From an uncultured Clostridia bacterium (GTDB lineage: Bacteria > Bacillota > Clostridia > HGM11514), in assembly GCA_902478725.1 (NCBI GenBank), contig CABSMD010000192.1, positions 1 to 5,174 on the forward strand: DNA of 5,174 nt, in the 5' to 3' direction. The position numbers were made by a program, and so were the translations under genes. Each line of letters begins with the position of its first letter. The first letter of the stretch is position 1. Positions 1 to 4,787 of the stretch are shown here, one piece after another. Under the pieces are notes generated by a model. The model saw nothing but the letters and a program-made list of their open reading frames with translations, did no database searches and had not been told where the DNA came from.

Positions 1-2
1 CG

Positions 3-146
3 GTAAAGGAACGCCTGAAAGTTTATCACGAGTCCACCGAGCCTCTGTGCGATTATTATAAAAAGGCCGGAAAGCTTACGGTAATTGAAGGCCAGGAGGA
101 AGTGGCCGATACCAGCGCGCTTGTGCTCAAAGCGCTGGAGGCGTAA
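3..146 (+). CDS. adk: Adenylate kinase, C-terminal fragment (5' end outside window)
   Basis: Only the last 47 codons are present, reading VKERLKVYHESTEPLCDYYK onward and ending with TAA at 144-146. This matches the C-terminal part of bacterial adenylate kinase: the end of the CORE domain with the 'V..RL.VYH..T.PL.DYY...G' pattern after the LID. The enzyme is cytosolic and interconverts ATP + AMP with 2 ADP. Firmicute Adk is usually about 215 residues, so roughly three quarters of the protein, including the P-loop and any zinc-binding LID cysteines, lies upstream and cannot be judged. The gene is cut by the window edge and shows no sign of being broken. The position directly before map, with a 2-nt gap, is the usual secY-adk-map order of the Gram-positive spc operon. 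The map ribosome binding site lies inside the last codons of this gene. The short fragment is the only reason for less than full confidence. Confidence 0.93.
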   Translation, partial: VKERLKVYHESTEPLCDYYKKAGKLTVIEGQEEVADTSALVLKALEA

Positions 147-148
147 GT

Positions 149-898
149 ATGATTCAGCTAAAAAACAAATCGGAGCTGGAGAGGATGAAAAAAGCCTGCC
201 AGATCTCCGCACAGGCACTTGTGGTGGCCGGCGAACATATCCGGGCGGGGATGACCACGCTGGAGCTGGACCGGATTCTCCATCATTTTATCGTCAGTCA
301 GGGGGCTAAGCCATCCTTCTTGGGATACGGCGGCTTCCCCGGGACGGCCTGTATTTCGGTGAACGACGAAGTGATCCATGGGATTCCCTCTTCGGAGCGG
401 GTCCTGCGGGAAGGGGACATCGTCAGCGTTGATGTGGGCGCCTGTATCGGCGGATTCCACGGAGACAATGCGTTTACCTTTCCGGTGGGGCAGATCGGCG
501 AAGAGGCCAAGAAGCTTCTGGACGTAACGCAAAAAAGCCTGTATCTGGGTATTGAGGCGGCGCAGGCCGGCCATCGGGTCGGCGATATCGGCGCAGCGGT
601 TCAGGCATTGGTGGAGCAAAACGGTTTTGCCGTTGTCCGCCAATATGTGGGACATGGCGTGGGCCATAACCTGCATGAAGATCCGGAGATCCCCAATTTT
701 GGCCGGGCCGGACATGGCGTCCGGCTGGTTCCCGGCATGACCATCGCCATCGAACCGATGGTCAACCAGGCTGGGGAGGGCGTGCGCGTTCTGGATAACG
801 ACTGGACGGTCGTAACCAGAAGCGGCAGTCTGTCGGCCCATTTTGAGCATACCATTGCGATCACCGAGCAAGGGCCGGTGATCCTGACGACGCCTTAA
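149..898 (+). CDS. map: Methionine aminopeptidase, type I
   Basis: This 249-residue protein is a type Ia methionine aminopeptidase, the cytosolic metalloenzyme that removes the initiator Met from new proteins after deformylation when residue 2 is small. The length and single pita-bread-fold domain fit the short bacterial form, with no N-terminal extension. All five metal ligands can be placed by motif: D95 (VSVDVGA), D106 (FHGDNAF), H169 (GHGVGH), E202 (IEPMV) and E233 (FEHT). The substrate-contacting His is H77 (NDEVIHGIP), and a second active-site His is H176 (NLHEDPEIPNFG). The ATG start has GGAGG at 137-141 with 7-nt spacing and gives the normal MIxLKxxxEIExM-like N-terminus. It follows adk by 2 nt and precedes the KOW protein by 11 nt, so cotranscription is near certain. 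Codon use is richer in CGG and GTG/CTG than in the ribosomal genes that follow, as expected for a less highly expressed gene. Nothing in it looks damaged. Confidence 0.98.
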   Translation: MIQLKNKSELERMKKACQISAQALVVAGEHIRAGMTTLELDRILHHFIVSQGAKPSFLGYGGFPGTACISVNDEVIHGIPSSERVLREGDIVSVDVGACIGGFHGDNAFTFPVGQIGEEAKKLLDVTQKSLYLGIEAAQAGHRVGDIGAAVQALVEQNGFAVVRQYVGHGVGHNLHEDPEIPNFGRAGHGVRLVPGMTIAIEPMVNQAGEGVRVLDNDWTVVTRSGSLSAHFEHTIAITEQGPVILTTP

Positions 899-909
899 GG
901 GGGCCGGAC

Positions 910-1176
910 ATGGAGATCGTAAAAGGCTGTGTCGTAAAATCGATTTCCGGGCGGGATGCCCAGCGGTTCTATCTGGTTGTAAAGATAGAAGATGGCTTTG
1001 TCTGGATTGCAGACGGCAAAGTGCGACCGCTGGAAAGGCCGAAGCGGAAAAACCCCAAGCATCTGCGCACAACCAATACGCAGGTTCAGGTGGAAAATTT
1101 TGCGACGAACAATCAATTGAAGCGGCTGCTGCATTCCTTTAATTACCCTTCGGGGCAGACAGAAGGAAACGCATAA
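910..1176 (+). CDS. KOW-domain RNA-binding protein (L14e/L27e-like, COG2163 type)
   Basis: This is an 88-residue small protein. A KOW motif occupies about residues 5-32 (KGCVVKSISGRDAQRFYLVV, then a second beta strand). It is followed by VWIADGKVRPLERPKRKNPK and the HLRTTNT segment (about residues 37-57), which are hallmarks of the small Firmicute proteins related to archaeal/eukaryotic ribosomal protein L14e. KOW modules bind RNA and occur in ribosomal proteins and NusG. The precise function of this bacterial family is not established to my knowledge, so I give no gene symbol. The basic PKRKNPKH stretch supports nucleic-acid binding. The start ATG has AAGGGGG at 897-903 overlapping the map stop. 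It sits 11 nt after map and 30 nt before infA, in the same reading frame as infA, the position typical of Clostridia and some Bacilli. The last 15 or so residues are polar and probably disordered. Family confidence is good, but function is inferred only from domain and context. Confidence 0.9.
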   Translation: MEIVKGCVVKSISGRDAQRFYLVVKIEDGFVWIADGKVRPLERPKRKNPKHLRTTNTQVQVENFATNNQLKRLLHSFNYPSGQTEGNA

Positions 1177-1192
1177 GCCCTGCGCGTACCAA

Positions 1193-1200
1193 AGGGAGGT
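1193..1200 (+). promoter_or_regulatory. infA ribosome binding site deciding a TTG start
   Basis: AGGGAGGT is a near-perfect match to the anti-Shine-Dalgarno sequence and ends 6 nt before the TTG at 1207. In this frame the preceding stop is the TAA of the KOW gene at 1174-1176. There is no ATG or GTG between that stop and TTG 1207, and the first in-frame ATG lies at about residue 42, so the TTG is the real start. Confidence 0.9.
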
Positions 1201-1206
1201 ATTTAC

Positions 1207-1425
1207 TTGTCTAAGGAAGACGTCATTGAAATTGAAGGTACAGTCCTCGAAGCTTTGCCCAACGCTCAATTTCAGGTGGAACTGCCGAATAAGCATGTCA
1301 TTTTAGCACATATTTCCGGCAAATTAAGAATGAATTTCATCCGCATCCTGCCGGGTGATAAGGTCACGGTTGAAATGTCCCCGTATGACCTGACCAAAGG
1401 ACGCATTACATGGCGTTCGAAATAG
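1207..1425 (+). CDS. infA: Translation initiation factor IF-1
   Basis: This is a 72-residue protein, exactly the usual IF-1 length, and a single OB-fold (S1-like) domain throughout. IF-1 binds the 30S A site and, with IF-2 and IF-3, assembles the initiation complex. Recognisable segments are SKEDVIEIEGTVLEALPNAQ at the N-terminus, the HISGKLRMNFIRILPGDKV core (about residues 35-53), and the C-terminal SPYDLTKGRITWRSK that ends nearly every bacterial IF-1. Translation starts at a TTG codon preceded by a very strong Shine-Dalgarno site. No earlier ATG or GTG is available after the upstream gene's stop. It lies 30 nt downstream of the KOW gene and 36 nt upstream of rpmJ, the standard map-infA-rpmJ-rpsM arrangement. 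Between infA and rpmJ there is a small TTCCG/CGGAA hairpin (1427-1439) and then the rpmJ ribosome binding site. Identification is secure. Confidence 0.98.
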   Translation: MSKEDVIEIEGTVLEALPNAQFQVELPNKHVILAHISGKLRMNFIRILPGDKVTVEMSPYDLTKGRITWRSK

Positions 1426-1461
1426 GTTCCGTTTCGGAAAGGTACAAGGAGGTATTTGAAA

Positions 1462-1575
1462 ATGAAAGTCAGACCTTCCGTTAAGCCCATTTGCGAAAAG
1501 TGCAAAATCATCAAGCGCAAAGGCCGCATTATGGTGATTTGCTCCAATCCCAAGCACAAGCAGCGCCAGGGCTAA
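1462..1575 (+). CDS. rpmJ: 50S ribosomal protein L36 (zinc-ribbon form)
   Basis: This 37-codon gene is short and easily missed. It encodes MKVRPSVKPICEKCKIIKRK, then GRIMVICSNPKHKQRQG, and ends with TAA at 1573-1575. Length and sequence are those of type-A bacterial L36, a late-assembling 50S protein that contacts 23S rRNA. The four zinc ligands of the 'C+' form are intact: C11 and C14 (CEKC), C27 and H32 (CSNPKH). The ATG is preceded by AAGGAGG at 1446-1452, about 9 nt upstream. The following GTATTT repeats the text around the infA ribosome binding site. It lies 36 nt after infA and 83 nt before rpsM. The high Lys/Arg content fits rRNA binding. The zinc-requiring version implies that this operon's L36 depends on zinc supply. 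Whether a zinc-free paralogue exists elsewhere cannot be seen here. Confidence 0.97.
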   Translation: MKVRPSVKPICEKCKIIKRKGRIMVICSNPKHKQRQG

Positions 1576-1593
1576 TGGCGCGAAAACCACGCT

Positions 1594-1620
1594 GTCCAGC
1601 CGCTTAAGCGGCCGCTGGAC
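1594..1620 (+). repeat. Bulged hairpin in the rpmJ-rpsM spacer
   Basis: GTCCAGCCGC (1594-1603) pairs with GCGGC (1608-1612) and TGGAC (1616-1620) around a TTAA loop. This gives 10 bp with a 3-nt CGC bulge on the 3' side, and the pairing can be extended by a T-G and a C-G pair to 1592-1622. No T-run follows, so it is not an intrinsic terminator. It lies about 20 nt upstream of the rpsM ribosome binding site. A leader structure controlling S13/S11/S4 synthesis, a pause site or an RNA processing site are all possible. The structure is seen in the sequence, but the role is inferred. Confidence 0.6.
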
Positions 1621-1658
1621 GGATGTGGCAACCGATATAATGGAGGTGCAACAAAAGT

Positions 1659-2027
1659 ATGGCTCGTATAGCTGGTGTTGACTTGCCCAGAGAGAAACGC
1701 ATTGAGATCGGACTGACCTATATCTATGGCATCGGCCGTAAAACCGCTTCTGACATTTTGAAAGCGACCGGCGTGAATCCTGATATCAGAGTAAAAGATA
1801 TGTCCGAGGACGATGTGTCCAAGCTGCGTGAGTACATTGACAAGCATTTGCAGGTAGAAGGCGACCTGCGCCGCTCTGTCGCTCTCGACATCAAAAGATT
1901 GACCGAAATCGGATGCTACCGCGGTCTGCGTCACAGAAAAGGCCTGCCCGTAAGAGGACAGCGCACCAAGACCAACGCGCGTACCCGCAAGGGCCCGAAG
2001 AAGACCATCGCCAACAAGAAGAAGTAA
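1659..2027 (+). CDS. rpsM: 30S ribosomal protein S13
   Basis: This is a 122-residue protein of normal bacterial S13 length. The N-terminus MARIAGVDLPREKRIEIGLT and the helix-two-turn-helix region with YIYGIGRKTASDIL (about residues 21-34) place it in the small-subunit head, where S13 contacts 16S rRNA and forms bridges to the 50S subunit. The family signature RGLRHRKGLPVRGQRTKTNA spans about residues 88-107. A lysine-rich tail (KGPKKTIANKKK) follows, the extension that reaches toward the P-site tRNA. The ATG has GGAGG at 1642-1646, a slightly long spacing of 12 nt. An 83-nt structured spacer separates it from rpmJ, while rpsK follows after only 19 nt. Arg codons here are CGT, CGC and AGA with no CGG, unlike map, consistent with high expression. 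Confidence 0.99.
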   Translation: MARIAGVDLPREKRIEIGLTYIYGIGRKTASDILKATGVNPDIRVKDMSEDDVSKLREYIDKHLQVEGDLRRSVALDIKRLTEIGCYRGLRHRKGLPVRGQRTKTNARTRKGPKKTIANKKK

Positions 2028-2046
2028 TCAGGGAGGGATAACTGAG

Positions 2047-2445
2047 ATGGCAAAAGCCGTAACAAAAAAAGCCACCCGCAGACGCCGTGAGAAGAAGAAT
2101 ATCGAACGCGGTGCGGCTCATATCCAGTCCACTTTCAATAATACCATCGTGACCATTACCGATGTACAGGGTAATGCGCTCAGCTGGGCAAGCGCCGGCG
2201 GTCTGGGCTTCAGAGGCTCCAGAAAATCGACTCCGTTTGCCGCGCAGACGGCTGCGGAAACCGCTGCCAAAGCTGCGATGGAACATGGACTGAAAACCGT
2301 TGAAGTATATGTAAAAGGCCCCGGTTCCGGCCGTGAAGCTGCGATCCGTGCGCTGCAGGCTGCCGGCCTGGAGGTCAGCATGATCAAGGACGTGACTCCG
2401 ATCCCCCACAACGGATGCCGCCCGCCTAAGAGAAGACGCGTCTAA
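2047..2445 (+). CDS. rpsK: 30S ribosomal protein S11
   Basis: This 132-residue protein is uS11, located on the 30S platform, where it binds 16S rRNA near the mRNA exit-side E site together with S18 and S21. A basic N-terminal tail (KKATRRRREKKNIERGAAHI, about residues 7-26) leads into the conserved core STFNNTIVTITD, then SWASAGGLGFRGSRKSTPFA (47-66). The signature VKGPGSGREAAIRAL (89-103) and the near-invariant C-terminus DVTPIPHNGCRPPKRRRV follow. The ATG is preceded by GGGAGGG at 2031-2037 with about 9-nt spacing. The gene lies 19 nt after rpsM and 21 nt before rpsD. I see no leader structure here, so translation with rpsM from one message is expected. The N-terminal tail is slightly longer than in E. 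coli, as is common in Firmicutes. Confidence 0.99.
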   Translation: MAKAVTKKATRRRREKKNIERGAAHIQSTFNNTIVTITDVQGNALSWASAGGLGFRGSRKSTPFAAQTAAETAAKAAMEHGLKTVEVYVKGPGSGREAAIRALQAAGLEVSMIKDVTPIPHNGCRPPKRRRV

Positions 2446-2466
2446 CCATCAAGGAGGTATAACCAT

Positions 2467-3096
2467 ATGGCAAGATATACTGGTGCTTCCTGCCGCCTGT
2501 GCAGAAGAGAAGGCCAAAAGCTGTTCCTGAAGGGTGAGAGATGCTATTCCGATAAATGTGCAATCGTAACCCGTAAAGGCGCTGTTCCCGGCCAGCATGG
2601 CCAGGGCCGCAAAAAAGTTTCCGAATATGGCATCCAGCTGCGCGCAAAACAGAAGACCAAACGCTTCTACGGCGTATCTGAGAACCAGTTCTACCACTAC
2701 TATGAAATGGCAGAGAGAAGACCCGGTATGGCCGGTGAAAACCTGCTGCGTTTCTTAGAAAGCCGCCTGGACAATATCGTTTACAGAGCCGGCTTTGCAA
2801 ATTCCAGAAAAGAAGCAAGACAGTTGGTCCTGCACCGTCACTTCACCGTAAACGGCAAGAGAGTAAATATTCCCTCTTATCTTTGCAAAGCGGGCGATGT
2901 GATTGCTGTTGCTGATGGCTTCAAAAACAGCGAAAAACTGAAATCGATCGTTGAGATCAACGGCGCTCGTCCGGTTCCTATGTGGATCGACAAGAATAAC
3001 GACCAGATGGTAGCGTCCATTGTTCGTCTGCCTAACCGTGAGGATATCGACCTCGAGGTTGAGGAGCATCTGATCGTAGAGTTGTACTCCAAATAA
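2467..3096 (+). CDS. rpsD: 30S ribosomal protein S4 (zinc-finger form)
   Basis: This 209-residue protein is uS4, a primary 16S rRNA-binding protein that nucleates assembly of the 30S body and helps set decoding accuracy. The N-terminal domain has C9, C12, C26 and C31 (CRLC plus CYSDKC), the intact zinc-binding 'C+' arrangement. GAVPGQHGQGRKKVSEYGIQL (about residues 38-58) is the usual following segment. The S4 RNA-binding domain lies at about 98-160, with LDNIVYRAGFANSRKEARQL and HFTVNGKRVNIPSYL. The ATG is preceded by AAGGAGGT at 2451-2458, an ideal site. Its place between rpsK and rpoA matches Clostridia and E. coli, whereas Bacillus subtilis has rpsD elsewhere. S4 represses its own synthesis in both E. 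coli and B. subtilis by binding mRNA leaders, so the structured spacers before rpsM and after rpsD are natural places to look for a target. No S4 site is proved here. Confidence 0.99.
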   Translation: MARYTGASCRLCRREGQKLFLKGERCYSDKCAIVTRKGAVPGQHGQGRKKVSEYGIQLRAKQKTKRFYGVSENQFYHYYEMAERRPGMAGENLLRFLESRLDNIVYRAGFANSRKEARQLVLHRHFTVNGKRVNIPSYLCKAGDVIAVADGFKNSEKLKSIVEINGARPVPMWIDKNNDQMVASIVRLPNREDIDLEVEEHLIVELYSK

Positions 3097-3110
3097 GAGC
3101 GGGTCCGCGC

Positions 3111-3136
3111 GCTGCCAAAAGCAATCTTTTGGCAGC
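3111..3136 (+). repeat. Perfect 11-bp stem-loop after rpsD
   Basis: GCTGCCAAAAG (3111-3121) and CTTTTGGCAGC (3126-3136) are perfect inverted repeats around a CAAT loop, starting 14 nt after the rpsD stop. The sequence after the stem is CAGGAACG, not a T-run. A T-rich stretch (GTTTGGTTTTGG) begins only 8 nt later, so this is at best a weak or partial terminator. Possible roles are transcriptional polarity between ribosomal proteins and rpoA, an RNase III-like processing site, or 3'-end protection of the upstream message. Confidence 0.75.
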
Positions 3137-3145
3137 CAGGAACGT

Positions 3146-3175
3146 TTGGTTTTGGAATTGCGTGTTTTAGATAAT
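3146..3175 (+). promoter_or_regulatory. Possible weak internal promoter upstream of rpoA
   Basis: TTGGTT (3146-3151) and GATAAT (3170-3175) resemble sigma-70/SigA -35 and -10 boxes (3 of 6 and 5 of 6 consensus bases) with an 18-nt spacer. A start near 3182 would give rpoA a leader of about 54 nt that contains the 3199-3217 hairpin. The -35 is poor and the region is AT-rich, so chance is a real alternative. Confidence 0.3.
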
Positions 3176-3198
3176 CGGCAAGGGAACGCGATCAACAT

Positions 3199-3217
3199 GA
3201 CAAACCCGATGTTTGTC
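3199..3217 (+). repeat. Hairpin just upstream of the rpoA ribosome binding site
   Basis: GACAAAC (3199-3205) and GTTTGTC (3211-3217) form a 7-bp stem with a CCGAT loop, ending 4 nt before the AAGGAGGG ribosome binding site. It leaves the site itself unpaired. It may act as a translational spacer, a stabilising 5' structure if transcripts start in this spacer, or nothing. Confidence 0.5.
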
Positions 3218-3221
3218 CTAT

Positions 3222-3229
3222 AAGGAGGG
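3222..3229 (+). promoter_or_regulatory. rpoA ribosome binding site deciding a TTG start
   Basis: AAGGAGGG ends 6 nt before TTG 3236. An in-frame TAA at 3221-3223 overlaps the first bases of this site, so translation cannot begin further upstream in this frame. The codons between the stop and the TTG (GGA GGG TTT ACT) contain no start. TTG 3236, giving the normal N-terminus (M)IEIEKPRIE, is therefore forced. Confidence 0.93.
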
Positions 3230-3235
3230 TTTACT

Positions 3236-4198
3236 TTGATTGAAATTGAAAAGCCAAGAATTGAGACGGCTGAAATCAAGCCGGACGGCACATACGGCAA
3301 ATTCGTCGTTGAACCTCTCGAGCGCGGCTTCGGCACCACGTTGGGCAACAGCCTGCGGCGCGTGCTTCTCTCCTCGCTCCCTGGCGTTGCTGTTACGTCG
3401 ATCAAAATTGACGGCGTCCAGCATGAATTTTCGACTGTCCCCGGTGTGAAGGAAGATGTGACGGAAATCGTCCTCAACATTAAAAACCTGACCGCAAAGC
3501 TTTTCTGTGACGGCCCCAAAACCGTTGTGATCGATGCGGCGGGCGAGTGTGAAGTGACCGCCGATTCCATCACCACCGACTCGGAGGTTGAGATTTTAAA
3601 CCCCGGCATGCATATTGCCACTTTGGGCGCAGGCGCCAAACTGTATATGGAATTGACCCTGGACCGCGGCCGCGGATATGTCCCGGCAGAGCGGAACAAG
3701 CAGATACAATCGGCAACCGGCCCGTCTGTCCTGGGAGTAATCCCGGTGGACAGTATCTACACCCCTGTGCTGAAAGTAAACTACACCGTGGAAAATACCC
3801 GTGTCGAGCAGATTACCGACTATGATAAGCTGACGCTGGAAGTTTGGACGGACGGTACAATTTCTGCAAAGGAAGCCGTTTCTTTAGGCGCCAAGGTCCT
3901 CAACGAACATCTCAACTTGTTTGTTGATCTTTCCGACGAGGCCTATCACACCGAAATTATGGTGGAGAAGGACGATAACGGAAAAGAAAAGATCCTTGAG
4001 ATGACCATTGAAGAACTTGACCTGTCTGTACGCTCTTTCAACTGCCTCAAGCGTGCAGGCATCAACACGGTGGAAGATTTGATCAGCAAGTCCGAGGAGG
4101 AAATGATGAAGGTCCGCAACCTCGGCAAAAAATCTTTGGAAGAGGTTATCTCCAAGCTCCAGTCACTGGGCTTCAACCTCACCCACGATGATGAATAA
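3236..4198 (+). CDS. rpoA: DNA-directed RNA polymerase alpha subunit
   Basis: This 320-residue protein has the usual length and two-domain plan of RpoA. The N-terminal domain (about residues 1-230) dimerises and binds beta and beta'. It contains the family landmarks YGKFVVEPLERGFGTTLGNS (20-39), LRRVLLSSLPG (40-50), the AERNK segment (151-155) and the late NEHL (223-226). A flexible linker (about 235-252, EKDDNGKEK) leads to the C-terminal domain with its helix-hairpin-helix fold. DNA- and UP-element-contacting residues equivalent to E. coli R265, N268, G296, K298 and S299 are present as R266, N269, G297, K299 and S300 (VRSFNC and NLGKKS). UP-element recognition should therefore be intact. 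Translation starts at TTG. The 139-nt spacer after rpsD is the longest inside the operon and carries two hairpins and a weak promoter-like pair, so alpha output may be adjusted separately from the ribosomal proteins. rplQ follows after 33 nt. Unlike rpsM-rpsD, some CGG Arg codons appear. Confidence 0.99.
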   Translation: MIEIEKPRIETAEIKPDGTYGKFVVEPLERGFGTTLGNSLRRVLLSSLPGVAVTSIKIDGVQHEFSTVPGVKEDVTEIVLNIKNLTAKLFCDGPKTVVIDAAGECEVTADSITTDSEVEILNPGMHIATLGAGAKLYMELTLDRGRGYVPAERNKQIQSATGPSVLGVIPVDSIYTPVLKVNYTVENTRVEQITDYDKLTLEVWTDGTISAKEAVSLGAKVLNEHLNLFVDLSDEAYHTEIMVEKDDNGKEKILEMTIEELDLSVRSFNCLKRAGINTVEDLISKSEEEMMKVRNLGKKSLEEVISKLQSLGFNLTHDDE

Positions 4199-4231
4199 TT
4201 CTTACTATTCCAGGTAAAGGAGTGAATTTCC

Positions 4232-4573
4232 ATGCCAGGTGCAAGAAAGCTCGGCAGAACGACCGACCATAGAAAAGCGATGCTCAGAGCCATGGTTACC
4301 TATCTGCTGGAAAACGGCAAGATCGAGACCACTGTGACAAGAGCGAAAGAAGTTCGTTCCATGGCCGAGAAGATCATTACGATCGGCAAGAACGACAGCC
4401 TCCATGCGAAACGTCAGGTATATTCTTTCATTACGAAAGAGACCGTGGCGAAAAAAGTATTCGATGAAATTTCTCCCAAATATAAAGAGAGAAACGGCGG
4501 TTACACCCGCATCATCAAAATCGGACCTCGCCGCGGTGACGCTGCTGAAATGGCGATTATCGAGCTGGTATAA
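4232..4573 (+). CDS. rplQ: 50S ribosomal protein L17
   Basis: This 113-residue protein is bL17, a 50S protein near the peptide exit side that binds 23S rRNA. The N-terminus MPGARKLGRTTDHRKAMLRA and the family signature IETTVTRAKEVRSMAEKIIT (31-50) are clear. The C-terminal GGYTRIIKIGPRRGDAAEMA (89-108) and the terminal IIELV complete the compact clostridial-length form, a few residues shorter than the roughly 120 of Bacillus. The ATG is preceded by AAAGGAGTGA at 4216-4225 with suitable spacing. It is the last gene of the operon, as usual after rpoA, and the stop is followed within 15 nt by a strong terminator. Many Arg codons are AGA, with CGT and CGC, as in the other ribosomal genes. No anomalies are visible. 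Confidence 0.99.
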   Translation: MPGARKLGRTTDHRKAMLRAMVTYLLENGKIETTVTRAKEVRSMAEKIITIGKNDSLHAKRQVYSFITKETVAKKVFDEISPKYKERNGGYTRIIKIGPRRGDAAEMAIIELV

Positions 4574-4587
4574 TGAAATAAATACCC

Positions 4588-4618
4588 AAACGGATGCAGA
4601 AACCTGCATCCGTTTTTT
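4588..4618 (+). terminator. Rho-independent terminator of the ribosomal operon
   Basis: CGGATGCAG (4591-4599) pairs perfectly with CTGCATCCG (4604-4612) around an AAAC loop. AAA (4588-4590) can also pair with the first three T of a six-T run (4613-4618), which continues as CTTT. It starts 14 nt after the rplQ stop. This is a canonical intrinsic terminator and marks the 3' end of the transcript. Confidence 0.95.
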
Positions 4619-4686
4619 CTTTGCTATCCGTAGTTTCATCCTGCACAAATCAAAGAGTAAAAGATTTCGGAATCCGAATCAGAAAG

Positions 4687-4696
4687 GTTTGCAAAC
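4687..4696 (+). repeat. 10-bp palindrome upstream of the transporter promoter
   Basis: GTTTGCAAAC is a perfect palindrome centred about 35 bp before the -35 box at 4726. Short perfect palindromes in this position can be operators or activator sites, but 10 bp is common by chance in AT-rich spacer DNA. The rest of the spacer from 4624 to 4725 holds only a small imperfect hairpin (GATT.CGG / CCGAATC, 4663-4680) and no coding sequence I can support. Confidence 0.3.
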
Positions 4697-4725
4697 AAAG
4701 ACCGCTGTGCTATGCAAAAAAGGCG

Positions 4726-4754
4726 TTGACATTTGATGTGAAAAAGCATAGAGT
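4726..4754 (+). promoter_or_regulatory. SigA-type promoter for the DMT transporter
   Basis: TTGACA (4726-4731, perfect consensus) is separated by 17 nt from TAGAGT (4749-4754, 4 of 6 consensus bases). Transcription would start near 4761, leaving a leader of about 40 nt before ATG 4801. It lies downstream of the operon terminator, so the transporter is a separate transcription unit. Confidence 0.75.
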
Positions 4755-4787
4755 GAATATGTTCGATTTTTTGATTCTGGTAAATGC

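Noticed and set aside
85..309. Forward 74-codon frame across adk and map
   Set aside because: It lies out of frame inside two secure genes, so it is a shadow.
158..1072. Long antisense open frame (304 codons) across map and the KOW gene
   Set aside because: It opposes two clear genes, spans their boundary, has no ribosome binding site before its start, and has a Pro/Arg/His/Ser-rich composition typical of a shadow frame.
1117..1143. TTGAAG and TTTAAT near the end of the KOW gene as an infA promoter
   Set aside because: The spacer is only 15 nt and the -35 is weak. It lies inside coding sequence, so chance is the simpler explanation.
1636..1641. Perfect TATAAT just before the rpsM ribosome binding site
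   Set aside because: No suitable -35 exists at 16-18 nt. The nearest TTGACA-like text, TGGACG, is only 14 nt away. A start about 7 nt downstream would leave the ribosome binding site largely outside the transcript.
2755..3699. Antisense open frame (314 codons) across rpsD and rpoA
   Set aside because: It covers parts of two well-identified genes plus their spacer, starts at a TTG with no ribosome binding site, and encodes nothing recognisable.
4404..4736. Forward open frame overlapping the end of rplQ and running past the terminator
   Set aside because: It is an alternative frame of rplQ that reads through the terminator hairpin, and the protein is not recognisable.
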